Assembly: GCA_963680875.1 (NCBI GenBank) | Contig: OY804589.1 | Coordinates: 24,137,462 to 24,201,461 of the forward strand | DNA from: Bathymodiolus brooksi | Taxonomy: Eukaryota > Mollusca > Bivalvia > Mytilida > Modiolidae | Direction of reading: 5' to 3' | DNA: 64,000 nucleotides | Part shown: positions 44,465 to 57,000 of the stretch, in pieces | Layout: each line of letters begins with the position of its first letter | Numbering within the stretch: position 1 is the stretch's first letter | The notes under the pieces: generated by a model | What the model was told of the DNA's origin: nothing | Databases searched by the model: none | The model's input: only the letters and a program-made list of their open reading frames with translations | Made by a program: the position numbers and the translations under genes

Positions 44465-44832
44465 ATTGAGTGAGTGAGTGATTGTTGTTTAATGCCAATT
44501 CAGCAATTTTTCAGCTATATTATGGCGAGAACAAGTTAATTATCAATGAGATGATGATGAAGTCCGCTTTATTCTAGACCAACACGCTGAGTTGGATTTT
44601 TATAGTGCTAGCTCACTGAAACAACAGTCCGCGGGTAGAAATGTCACTCCATTCGGACACATTATTCTGATTCCGAGCCAACCAATCTTTGCTCGTTTTC
44701 CGTAATGCTGCGTGCTTAGCGGAGAAGCAACAAATATCAATTTTATAGTCCTTGGTTTGACCCGACTGAGGCTCGAACCCACGATCTACCGCACTCGAGG
44801 CGAGCACGCAATCCATTACGTCACCGATGCGG
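44465..44832 (-). mobile_element. SINE-2 copy
   Basis: Reverse complement begins near 44832 with GTGACGTAATGGATTGCGTG, then a GATCGTGGGTTCGAGCC B-box region, AAGGACTATAAAATTGATAT and GCTAAGCACGCAGCATTACG. It ends in ATCATCATCTCATTGATAAT, a TAGCTGAAAAATTGCTGAAT block and AACAACAATCACTCACTCAC. This is the most complete SINE-2 head in the window. Confidence 0.85.
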
Positions 44833-46650
44833 TGCTTTTGATTGATGTTACCACGTGAATATACTTTGTCACAGTATGATAGTAGTCATCCTTTGACTGC
44901 ATGCGAAATTTTAGTCATACTTGTAGATACCCGGTAGTTCTTTTGTTGAACAAGCTTAAATACTGATTCTTCTGAAATTTTGGTATCCAATATAAAGTAG
45001 ATAATTCACAATTTTCATCATTTATCGGAATATTCAGTGATGACATGAATGACTTGTGATTTGCCTAAATATCCTCTTTGTCAAAATTAGTATTTTGTAA
45101 AGTTTACCAGAGTTCTTGGAAATATCAAGTTCTTCATATTGCTTGTTTGGCGTTAAACAACAATCATTCACTTCATTACTTATTTACCAAACCTTATTTC
45201 TTGTGGTTTTTGAATATTTTTATGATGTTTACCTATTTGAAATTAATTCGTTAGCAATTAGGCGTACAGTGACGTACAATGAAAAACGATGTTAAATGCA
45301 CCCGTCGTAAGGAAAATGGGTGCGTTTACGGTCATATTTTCCTTGCATTGAAAACGTCGATGTCTATTTCATCAGATAGTGAGAAAATATTTGACATAAT
45401 TTAAGGAATTCGTGAAGAAAAAATATATGTTTAACCCCTTTCTTCGAGCGAAATCATACCATCCAACGATGTTTAAACGGCGATTTCCAGTTTCAATGTT
45501 CAAATAGGGCACTGTTATTTGATCAGAAATATAAATGACATACATTTGCAGTATTCTTTTTAATTTTTGTTGCTTCGGTTGATCCTTTTTCAAAGAATAA
45601 ATCACGGATAATCATCCAAAAATGTTGAAATTTCTGCAAACAACTATCATTACCTGATCAGACAGCAACTTCCGTTTTTGAAAACTGTCCGGTTATACAC
45701 TGTGTTTATAGATTTGTGATGGTTGTCCGTAAAAATGTACTGGAATATATCATCGCATTGGTTGTCGTTAAGAATCAAGTACGGTTAAAAAAGTGTTTAA
45801 AAAAAATTCAAATACAGTGTATGACAAAGTTCTATTAATTCAAATATGACAATGTTCTATTCCTCAAATAAATCTATCTATTACTTCTTTAAGGTTAATA
45901 CCAAAATTTCGACCAGTTTTCGACAATCAATGTTAATAAGTTTCTGAATTGATATGACTTCAGTATGTACATTATCAATGTCATAGCAGACGATGAAACA
46001 AAAATTGGTCTGTATGAGATATATTTTTGAAATGATTAAAGCTTTGTTAAGGTGACGAAAATATACAATTTGAACGTGAAATAATAGATGTGGTACGTAG
46101 TTCTTACATTTAAAGATGACATTTTTAGATCAGATTTCTTGAGATCATTCATGCAATTTCAGCATGATAATATAACCTCTGACAAATGAAGCGATCAAAA
46201 TAATGAGAGATTTTATCACGTGAAACAAACCGTCGAAAACAGGAGACCGTCAAAAATGGGTGACTTTGCGACATTAATATTCGTTCACTTTAATTTCATA
46301 ATACAGCTTCGGAACATGTTTTTATTCCTGAAATCAATCCACATTGCATATTAAGTCAAATTTATGCTTTGTTTATTGAGTTTTATTATGCTTTGTTTTT
46401 GTTTTTGTTTTTTAAAGATATGCATTATAATACAATGATACATACATTTGCAGTATTCTTTTTAATTTTTGTTGCTTCGGTTGATCCACTTTCAAAGAAT
46501 AAATAAAAGAATCTGAAAAGAATGACGTTCAGTGCTTTTCATTACCTGACATTGTCGGTCCGCTGTGAGGAATTAGATGCACATATTAACTAACTGTATT
46601 TATTTCTGAAAAGCACATATTGTGAATAAATGTTTGGAGAAAATGTTATC
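44833..46650. other. No gene recognised; one 65-bp direct repeat
   Basis: AT-rich. ACATACATTTGCAGTATTCT, then TTGTTGCTTCGGTTGATCC, occurs at about 45538-45602 and again at 46440-46505, 902 bp apart. No coding or transposon termini surround the pair. Confidence 0.5.
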
Positions 46651-46654
46651 GACA

Positions 46655-47085
46655 TTTGAGGTGGGGCCGATTTTGGTCCTTATAGCTCCCAGTCCTTTGG
46701 TGGAATGGTCCGTTGGTGATCCCCTTCCAAAATTGTGTTCGGCAGTCCCGGCCTCCAACCAACATGGTCGCTGTTACAAAAAATAAAAAAGGGGGATGAA
46801 ATTTAAAAAATCTTCATTTCTAAAACTACTGGGCCAATTGGAACTAAACTTTGCTTAGTCCTTTGATGACCCCCTTTCAAAATTGTGTCCGGCAATCCAG
46901 ACATCCAACCAACATGGCCATTGTTGCTAAAAACAGAAAAGGTGGATGAAATTTTAATTTTTTTCCTCTTAAACTACGGGCCAATTGGATTCAAGCTTTG
47001 CTAAAATAATCCTTTGGTGATCCCCTTTCAAAATTTTGTCTGGCAGTCCCGTCCTCGGGCCAAGATGGACGCTGTGACTATTTAT
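46655..47085 (+). repeat. Family B, three tandem units of about 150 bp
   Basis: Landmarks recur three times: CCTTTGGTGAT(C)CCC, then CAAAATTGTGT(T/C)CGGCAG, then CCAACCAACATGG, then GGGCCAATTGGA. Unit starts are near 46690, 46850 and 47005. Other genomic copies in the window are single. Confidence 0.75.
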
Positions 47086-47675
47086 TAACGATTCCTTGCA
47101 CATTAAGTAGGATGCAAGGTTTTACATGTCTTATCAAATCCTATAAAACCAATATGTTTAGGTTATTTCAGTGAAATACTGTTCGTTGAAGAATATGATA
47201 TTTGTGCTTCGTCGTACATCTTTTTTTTAAAGATAGTTCTTGTTTCAGGTACGATATACATAATTCATAATTATATAATTTGTAATCATAAAACGGATTA
47301 TTTTTCAGGGATCGACCGTATCACTTGTAAGATACTGTCGCCAGATCACGAAAGATGCAAAAATATATTAATATAACCTGGAAGTTTTCAAAGAGAAATT
47401 TACAAGATTTGGAAGTAAAAATGACCGATTGTCCAAAATATAAATAACCTTATTTGTGTTTGCTGTGGAAAAAATGTGCTTGGCTATAGGTAGGTGGGGG
47501 GGGCAGCAGTTGGGGTGCGGATATACATTGAAGGAGAGTAGGGGATACATGATCAAAAATCACAATTGATCCACAAATGACCAAATCAATATGATCGTGT
47601 CTCCTTCTTAATTGTTTTCATTTATTTGGTCTACGATGCATTTGATATTTAATATAATGATACGTTTAAATAAAA
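47086..47675. other. Upstream region of HSPA12-like copy 2, nothing recognised
   Basis: AT-rich with a short G-run near 47490. No TATA box or heat-shock element could be assigned confidently. Homology with copy 1 begins only near 47680 (TTTATATTTCTAAGCAGAAT). Confidence 0.4.
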
Positions 47676-47723
47676 TATCATATTTTTTTATATTTCTAAG
47701 CAGAATCTGTTTAAAAACACACA

Positions 47724-48032
47724 ATGGTAGATAAGAGAAAACATTTAATGGTTGCAGCCTTGGATTTTGGTACGACATTTTCAGGCTATGCGTTCTCAAT
47801 GCGACACGAGTTCGAAGCAGAGCCGCTAAAGATTCATTGTAACATATGGGATGGTGGTGCTCGGGCCCTTTCGTCAATCAAGACACCAACATGTCTGTTG
47901 CTCGATAAGGAGAAGAAATTTGTGGCCTTTGGATATGAAGCAGAAAATCAGTATGCTGATCTGGTTATGGACAAGGAGCATGATGACTATTATTTTTTCC
48001 ATCGCTTTAAAATGAATCTCCATAACAACAAG
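47724..48032 (+). CDS. HSPA12-like: Copy 2 exon 1
   Basis: 103 codons, from [20 protein letters not shown] to [12 protein letters not shown], donor AAG|GTATTTCATA. It carries phosphate 1. At codon 51 (TCA) it encodes Ser where copy 1 has a stop. Confidence 0.9.
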
Positions 48033-51000
48033 GTATTTCATATATTTTTTAAAACAATTTTTTTTAATGAATAAGCATCAAAACAATAACAAAACAACAC
48101 ACACACAAAAAAACAAAACAAAACAAAAACACAAAAAAACAACAAAAAAGCAAAAAGCAAAAAAAAAAAACCAAACAAACAAACACACAAACAAGCAAGC
48201 AAACAAATAAATAAAATAAAAACACATCCTCAGAACAGTTCTAAATCCAATCAAATAATCGTTGAAACAGAGACAAGATCGATACTCCATATAACGCATA
48301 TTACTTGACACCGATCACCTTCCTGGACTGCATGGGTCAAAGACACTGGGAAAAAAAGCAAGCCAAGTCTAAAATTGTTTTATGGCCTAAACCTCGTAAA
48401 GATCTTTTCCACATGTGAGCGAAATACCAACCCTCACATGTACATTATAATTGGATGAACAAGAACACAAAGTCCTAACCTTGAACTCTCTATATATTTT
48501 TCTTATTGACAAAGAAATTGACGTTGTCATAGGTATGACATTAGTGCTATGACAGAGAGCCTTAAAATTTCCCTTCGACTGAAAAACAACCCATTTTCTA
48601 CCTCGATTATCCCAATATTGATTCATTCGAGGTGTGACAATATTGTTTTCACTCTCGATAAACCATATTTTGTTTCAACAGCTTGGTATGACAACAGTAT
48701 TTTCACCCTCGACAATCTGTGCTTTTCTTCTTTTTTTACCGACAATGTACGTATACTATACATCTATTATATTTTTTCAACACTTTCAAAATATCCAAAG
48801 CAACTGCCACTTTTACCATAAAGAACAAAAGCAAGCGCCGTTCCAATCGATATAAGGATGTCCTCTTTCACGATCGTTTGGTAGTTGGATTTACAACTAC
48901 CTATGCAATCGGTGTCTATCACCACTGATTGTGTGAGTTCGAATCCCACTCAGTGCGAGGTGTACCACATTATGTGATAAAGTTTGTTAGTGACTTGCGG
49001 CAGATCGGTGGTTTTCTCCGGGTACTCCGGTTTCCTCCACCAATAAAACTGACCGACACGATATAATTGAAATATTGTTGAAAGTGGCGTTAAACACCAT
49101 AAAACCAATACATCTTTCCGCAAAGATTTGTTTTATACGCACAACAAATGAAGTGATTGCAGGATAATTATCTTTGTCTTGCTTTGGTATGCTTGTTCGG
49201 TATAATCGATGAATTACGACCACCTCAGGAGGTGGACCGCAATAAATGTGATCCTTATAAGCGTTGTTTCACATCGGACTATTGAACTTTCGGATGGAAA
49301 CAACTCTCCTCATGTTGACAATATTTTTGTCATTTTCAATCCAGAAGAAGATTTTGAATGTATAATGTAAAACATATAACACGGTATTTACAATGGACGA
49401 TACTATTCTATTATTGTCTTCTCCTGAGGGAACTGTTCTCCTATCGCGTTGTCTGGTGCGGCACTATACCTCACCAGAAAACATTATAGAAAAACTGTTC
49501 TCGAGGGAGCAGACTATACCGGTATTTAGTACATAACATCCCATTTCAGACATAAAAGAAAAACACACTCAAATTCAATATAATAATAATAATAAAATGT
49601 ATAGTGTAGCATTATATTTACATTGCCAAACCTGACCATGTTGACAACAGACTACAGTGCAAGTCTATTTTAAGAGAGATAAATGTTGACAAAAATATAT
49701 AAATATATAAAAATTACGCGGGAAAATCTATGCCACAGGTATAGTACCTACGGGAAATCGTTTGTAACTGACATAGCTCCCGTCACTAGGTATAGTCACC
49801 CGTTGTCAAGTGTACTGTTCAAAATAGTTCACACTGATTATCCAATCAAAATACAGCATTTTCATATGTTAGGTACTAAATCTTTTTATTTATTTAGAAT
49901 ATTACCCACAGTATGGTCTTGGAGGATATAACAGGCAAAGCACTCTCTGCTGTTGATGTTTTTACGTTATCAATGAAAGCATTGGTAGATCATTTGATGA
50001 AAATGTTGACGAAACAAGGGACAACTCTTCGTAATAATGAAGTACAGTGGATACTCACAGTTCCAGCAATCTGGACTGATACGGCTAAACAGTTCATGAG
50101 AACGAGCGCAGAAAAGGTACTAAAGATTTGATTGATTTAATGGCTTTATGGTGTTTAGCGCAACTTTCAACAATATTGCAGTTATAACGTGGCGGTCAGT
50201 TTTATTGGTGGTGGAAACCGGAGTAACCGGAGAAAACCACCGACCTGCCGCAAGTCACTGACAACTTTATCACATAATATTGTACACCTCACCTGGGCGG
50301 CATTCGAATCAACAGCATTAGTGGTAATAGGCACCGATTACATAGGTAGTTGTATATCCAACTATCATGCGATCACATACTGCTACGCAGGTCATGAGAA
50401 CGAATGCAAAAATTTAAGATTTTGCAAATAAAAACATTCTTTATCAGTCCAGACCATCTTGGTTCATCCCCAGTAGTTAATGGTGATCATGGTGCCCAGT
50501 ATTTAGTGGTGGTCGTGGTACTCAGTATTTAATGGTGATTGTGGTGCTCAGTATTTAGTGGTGATCGTGGTGCTCATTCTTTAGTGGTGATCGTGGTGCT
50601 CAGTCTTGAGTGGTGATCGTGGTGCTCAGTATTTAATGGTGATCGTGGTGCTCAGTCTTTAGTGGTGATCGTGGTACTCAGTCTTTAGTGGTGATCGTGG
50701 TGCTTCGTCTTTAGTGGTGATCGTGGTATTCAGTATTTAGTGGTGATCTGGTGCTCATTACTTAGTGGTGATCGTGGTGCTCAGAATTTAGTGGTGATTG
50801 TGGTGCTCAGTATTTAGTGGTGATAGTTGTGCTCAGTCTTTAGTGGTGATTGCGGTGCTCAGGATTTAGTGGTTATTGTGGTGCTCAGTAGTTAGTGGTG
50901 ATCGTGGTGCTCCGTATTTATTGGTAATTGTGCGTGGTTCCCAGTATTTAGTGGTGATCATGGTTCTCAATATTTAGTGGTGATCGTGGTACTCAGTATT

Positions 51001-54000
51001 TAGTGGTGATCGTGGTGCTCAATCTTTAGTGGTAATCGTGGTGCTCAGTATTTAGTAGTGATCGTGGTGCTCAGTCTTTAGTGGTAATGGTGGTGCTAAG
51101 TCTTGATTGGGAATAGTGGTGCTCAGTCTTTAGTGGTAATCGTGGTGCTCAGTCTTTAGTGGTGATCGTGGTGCTCAGTCTTTAGTGGTGATCCTGGTGC
51201 TCCGTCTTTAGTGATGATCGTGGTGCTCAGTCTTTAGTGGTGATCGTGGTGCTCAGTCTTTTGTAGTGATCGTGGTGCTCAGTCTTTAGTGGTGATCGTG
51301 GTGCTCAGTCTTTAGTGGTGATCGTGGTGCTCAGTCTTTAGTGGTGATCCTGGTGCTCCGTCTTTAGTGATGATCGTGGTGCTCAGTCTTTAGTGGTGAT
51401 CGTCGTGCTCAGTCTTTAGTGGTAATCGTGGTGTTCAGTCTTTAGTGGTGATCGTGGTGCTCAGTCTTCAGTGGTGATCGTGGTGCTCAGTATTTAGTGG
51501 TGACTGTGGTGCCCAGTATTTGGTGTTGATCATGGCGCCCAGTATTTAGTGGTGATCGTGGTGCTCTGTCTTTAATGGTGATGTTGGTGCTCAGTATTTA
51601 GTGGTCATCATTTTGCTCAGTCTTTAGTGGTGATCTTGGTGCTCAATATTTAGTGGTGATCGTGGTGCTCAATATTTAGTGGTGATCGTGGTACAGTCTT
51701 TAGTGGTGATCATGGTGCTCAGTGTTTAATGGTGATCGTGGTCCTCAGTATTTAGTGGTGATCGTGGTGCTCAGTATTAAGTGGTGACCGTGGAGCCCAG
51801 TATTTATTGGTGATCGTGGTGCTCACTATTTATTGGTGATCGTGGTGCTCAGTATTTAGTGGTGACCGTGGAGCCCAGTATTTATTGGTGATCGTGGTGC
51901 CCAGTATTTAGTGGTGATCGTGGTTCTCAGTATTTAGTTGTGATCGTGGTGCTCGGTATTTAGTGGGGCTCACTATTTAGTAGTGATCGTGGTGATCAGT
52001 ATTTAGTGGTGATTGTGGTGCTCAGTCTTTAGTGGTGATCGTGCTGCTCAGTATTTAGTGGTGATCCTGCTGCGCAGTCATTAGTGGTGATCGTGGTGTT
52101 CAGTATTTAGTGGTGATCGTTGTTCTCATTCTTTTAGTGGTGATCGTGGTGGTCAGTCTTTAGTGGTGATCGTGGTGCTCATTCATTAATGGTGATCGTG
52201 GTGCTCAGTATTTAATGGTGAACGTGGTGCTCATTCATTAGTGGTGATCGTGGTGGTCAGTCTTTAGTGGTGATCGTTGTTCTCAGTCTTTAGTGGTGAT
52301 CGTGGTGCTCAGTATTTAGTTGTATTCGTGGTGCTCAGTCTTTAGTGGTGATCGTTGTGGTCAGTATTTAGTGGTGGTCGTGGTGCTCACTCATTAGTGG
52401 TGACCGTGGTGCCCAGGATTTAGTGGTGATCGTTGTTCTTAGTATTTAGTGGTGATCGTGGTGCTCAGTATTTAGTGGTGATCGTGGTACTCAATATTTA
52501 GTGGTGATCGTGTTGCTCAGTATTTAGTGGTGTTCGTGGTACTCAGTATTTAGTGGTGATCGTGTTGCTCAGTATTTAATGGTGATCGTGGTGTTCAGTA
52601 TTTAGTGGTGATCGTGTTGCTCAGTATTTAGTGGTGATCGTGGTACTCAGTATTTAGTGGTGATTGTGGTGCTTAGTATTTAGTGGTGATCGTGTTGCTC
52701 AGTATTTAATGGTGATCGTGATACTCAGTATTTAGTGGTGATCGTGTTGCTCAGTATTTAGTGGTGATCTTGGTGCTCAGTATTTAGTGATGATCGTGTT
52801 GCTCAGTATTTAGTGGTGTTCGTGGTACTCAGTATTTAGTGGTGATCGTGTTGCTCAGTATTTAATGGTAATCGTGGTGCTCAGTATTTAGTGGTGATCG
52901 TGTTGCTCAGTATTTATTGGTGATCGTGGTGCTCGGTATTTAGTGGTGATTGTGGTGCTCAGTATTTAGTAGTGATCGTGGTGCTCAGTCTTAATGGTGA
53001 TTGTGGTGCTCAGTCTTTAGTAGTGATCGTGGTGATCAGTATTTAGTGGTGATTGTGGTGCTCAGTCTTTAGTGGCGATCGTGCTGCTCAGTATTTAGTG
53101 GTGATCCTGCTGCTCAATCATTAGTGGTGATCGTGGTGTTCAGTATTTAGTGGTGGTCGTTGTTCTCAGTCTTTAGGGGTGATCGTGGTGGTCAGTCTTT
53201 AGTGGTGATCGTGGTGCTCATTCATTAGTGGTGATCGTTGTTCTCAGTCTTTAGTGGTGATCGTGGTGGTCAGTCTTTAGTGGTGATCGTGGTGCTCATT
53301 CATTAATGGTGATCGTGGTGCTCAGTATTTAATGGTGATCGTGGTGCTCATTCATTAGTGGTGATCGTGGTGGTCAGTCTTTAGTGGTGATCGTTGTTCT
53401 CAGTCTTTAGTGGTGTTCGTGGTGCTCAGTATTTAGTTGTGTTCGTGGTGCTCAGTCTTTAGTGGTGACCGTTGTGGTCAGTATTTAGTGGTGGTCGTGG
53501 TGCTCATTCATTAGTGGTGACCGTGGTGCCCAGTATTTAGTGGTGATCGTTCTTAATATTTAGTGGTGAACGTGGTGCTCAGTATTTAGTGGTGATCGTG
53601 TTGCTCAGTATTTAGTGGTGTTCGTGGTACTCAGTATTTAGTGGAGATCGTGGTGCTCAATCTTTAGTGGTAATCATGGTGCTCAGTATTTAGTAGTGAT
53701 CGTGGTGCTCAGTCTTTAGTGGTAATCGTGGTGCTAAGTCTTGATTGGTAATAGTGGTGCTCAGTCTTTAGTGGTAATCGTGGTGCTCAGTCTTTAGTGG
53801 TGATCGTGGTGCTCAGTCTTTAGTGGTGATCCTGGTGCTCCGTCTTTAGTGATGATCGTGGTGCTCAGTCTTTAGTGGTGATCGTGGTGCTCAGTCTTTT
53901 GTAGTGATCGTGGTGCTCAGTCTTTAGTGGTGATCGTGGTGCTCAGTCTTTAGTGGTGATCGTGGTGCTCAGTCTTTAGTGGTGATCCTGGTGCTCCGTC

Positions 54001-57000
54001 TTTAGTGATGATCGTGGTGCTTAGTCTTTAGTGGTGATCGTGGTGCTCAGTCTTTTGTAGTGATCGTGGTGCTCAGTCTTTAGTGGTGATCGTGGTGCTC
54101 AGTCTTTAGTGGTGATCGTGGTGCTCAGTCTTCAGTGGTGATCGTGGTGCTCAGTATTTAGTGGTGACTGTGGTGCCCAGTATTTGGTGTTGATCATGGC
54201 GCCCAGTATTTAGTGGTTATCGTGATGCTCTGTCTTTCATGGTGATGGTGGTGCTCAGTATTTAGTGGTCATCGTTTTGCTCAGTCTTTAGTGGTGATCT
54301 TGGTGCTCAATATTTAGTGGTGATCGCGGTGCTCAATATTTAGTGGTGATCGTGGTACAGCCTTAGTGGTGATCATGGTGCTCAGTGTTTAATGGTGATC
54401 GTGGTGCTCAGTATTTAGTGGTGATCGTGGTGCTCAGTATTAAGTGGTGACCGTGGAGCCCAGTATTTATTGGTGATCGTGGAGCTCACTATTTATTGGT
54501 GATCGTGGTGCTCAGTATTTAGTGGTGACCGTGGAGCCCAGTATTTATTGGTGATCGTGGTGACCAGTATTTAGTGGTGATCGTGGTTCTCAGTATTTAG
54601 TTGTGATCGTGGTGCTAGGTATTTAGTGGGGCTCAGTATTTAGTAGTGATCGTGGTGATCAGTATTTAGTGGTGATTGTGGTGCTCAGTCTTTAGTGGTG
54701 ATCGTGCTGCTCAGTATTTAGTGGTGATCCTGCTGCGCAGTCATTAGTGGTGATCGTGGTGTTCAGTATTTAGTGGTGATCGTTGTTCTCATTCTGTTAG
54801 TGGTTATCGTGGTGGTCAATCTTTAGTGGTGATCGTGGTGCTCATTCATTAATGGTGATCGTGGTGCTCAGTATTTAATGGTGAACGTGGTGCTCATTCA
54901 TTAGTGGTGATCGTGGTGGTCAGTCTTTAGTGGTGATCGTTGTTCTCAGTCTTTAGTGGTGATCGTGGTGCTCAGTATTTAGTTGTATTCGTGGTGCTCA
55001 GTCTTTAGTGGTGATCGTTGTGGTCAGTATTTAGTGGTGGTCGTGGTGCTCACTCATTAGTGGTGACCGTGGTACCCAGGATTTAGTGGTGATCGTTGTT
55101 CTTAGTATTTAGTGGTGATCGTGGTGCTCAGTATTTAGTGGTGATCGTGGTACTCAATATTTAGTGGTGATCGTGTTGCTCAGTATTTAGTGGTGTTCGT
55201 GGTACTCAGTATTTAGTGGTGATCGTGTTGCTCAGTATTTAATGGTGATCGTGGTGCTCAGTATTTAGTGGTGATTGTGGTGCTCAGTATTTAGTGGTGA
55301 ACGTGTTGCTCAGTATTTAATGGTGATCGTGGTACTAAGTATTTAGTGGTGATCGTGTTGCTCAGTATTTAGTGGTGATCGTGGTACTCAGTATTTAGTG
55401 ATGATCGTGTTGCTCAGTATTTAGTGGTGTTCGTGGTACTCAGTATTTAGTGGTGATCGTGTTGCTCAGTATTTAATGGTAATCGTGGTGATCAGTATTT
55501 AGTGGTGATCGTGTTGCTCAGTCTTTAGTGGCGATCGTGCTGCTCAGTATTTAGTGGTGATCCTGCTGCTCAATCATTAGTGGTGATCGTGGTGTTCAGT
55601 ATTTAGTGGTGGTCGTTGTTCTCAGTCTTTAGTGGTGATCGTGGTGGTCAGTCTTTAGTGGTGATCGTGGTGCTCATTCATTAGTGGTGATCGTTGTTCT
55701 CAGTCTTTAGTGGTGATCGTGGTGGTCAGTCTTTAGTGGTGATCGTGGTGCTCATTCATTAATGGTGATCGTGGTGCTCAGTATTTAATGGTGATCGTGG
55801 TGCTCATTCATTAGTGGTGATGGTGGTGGTCAGTCTTTAGTGGTGATCGTTGTTCTCTGTATTTAGTTGTGTTCGTGGTGCTCAGTCTTTAGTGGTGATC
55901 GTTGTGGTCAGTATTTAGTGGTGGTCATGGTGCTCATTCATTAGTGGTGACCGTGGTGCCCAGTATTTAGTGGTGATCGTTGTTCTTAGTATTTAGTGGT
56001 GATCGTGGTGCTCAGTATTTAGTGGTGATCGTGTTGCTCAGTATTTAGTGGTGTTCGTGGTACTCAGTATTTAGTGGTGATCGTGTTGCTCAGTATTTAG
56101 TGGTGATCGTGGGGCTCGGTATTTAGTGGTGATCGTGGTGCTCAGTATTTAGTAGTGATCGTGGTGCTCAGTCTTTAGTGGTGATTGTGGTGTGCAGTCT
56201 TTATTGGTGATCGTGGTGATCAGTATTTAGTGGTGATTGTGGTGCTCAGTATTTAGTAGTGATCGTGGTGCTCAGTCTTTAGTGGTGATCGTGGTGATCA
56301 GTATTTAGTGGTGATTGTGGTGCTCAGTCTTTAGTGGTGATCGTGGTGCTCAGTATTTAGTGGTGATCATGGTGCTCAGTCTTTTGTGGTGATCGTGGTG
56401 CTCAGTCTTTATTGGTGATCGTGGTGCTCGGTATTTAGTGGTGATTGTGGAGCTCAGTATTTAGCCTTCTGTGTAGTGTTTGTCGACCATTCTTTGTCGT
56501 TTTGTCCTTTTTAGCTCACTTTGACAAACTTGCATATGAATAATCAGGTGTACGATACAGGCTCAGGTGAGCCTCTTGTTCTTTTAGTGATTGCATTGTC
56601 TGCCCTTCTTCTATTTACGGCCTCTGATTACCTCGTTGGTATCTGCAAGCTATTCTTAGAATTTCGATCACATCTTTGCAATATATGTTGTGTTCAAGCC
56701 TTTAAATATTTGAATAGTAGACCAGGGCATCAAAAATATAATTAGGGAATTAATAATCAACTTTCTACCAAGATATAATTGCCAATACCATTTTTCGTCA
56801 TCTGTATCTAAGAATAATTCTTAGCAATGAGCTGATATCTTTTGTCTTATTTATTTTATTTGTGTTTGTTTCCAAATAGTGATGTCAGATACGTCTTGAC
56901 TATATGAGTAACACGGTGGGTGTTTTATAAGAGGCAGGAACTGCTTAACCTTCGCGAGCATCTTGTTTCAATCCCGGTTTTTGGTGGTGTCCATGTTGCT

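Noticed and set aside
45538..46505. Solo LTR pair of a small LTR element
   Set aside because: The direct repeats are only about 65 bp, do not begin TG or end CA, and no primer-binding or polypurine site was seen.
47680..47723. Heat-shock element or TATA box upstream of copy 2
   Set aside because: No convincing array of nGAAn or TTC units or a placed TATA box could be found; AT-rich sequence makes chance matches likely.
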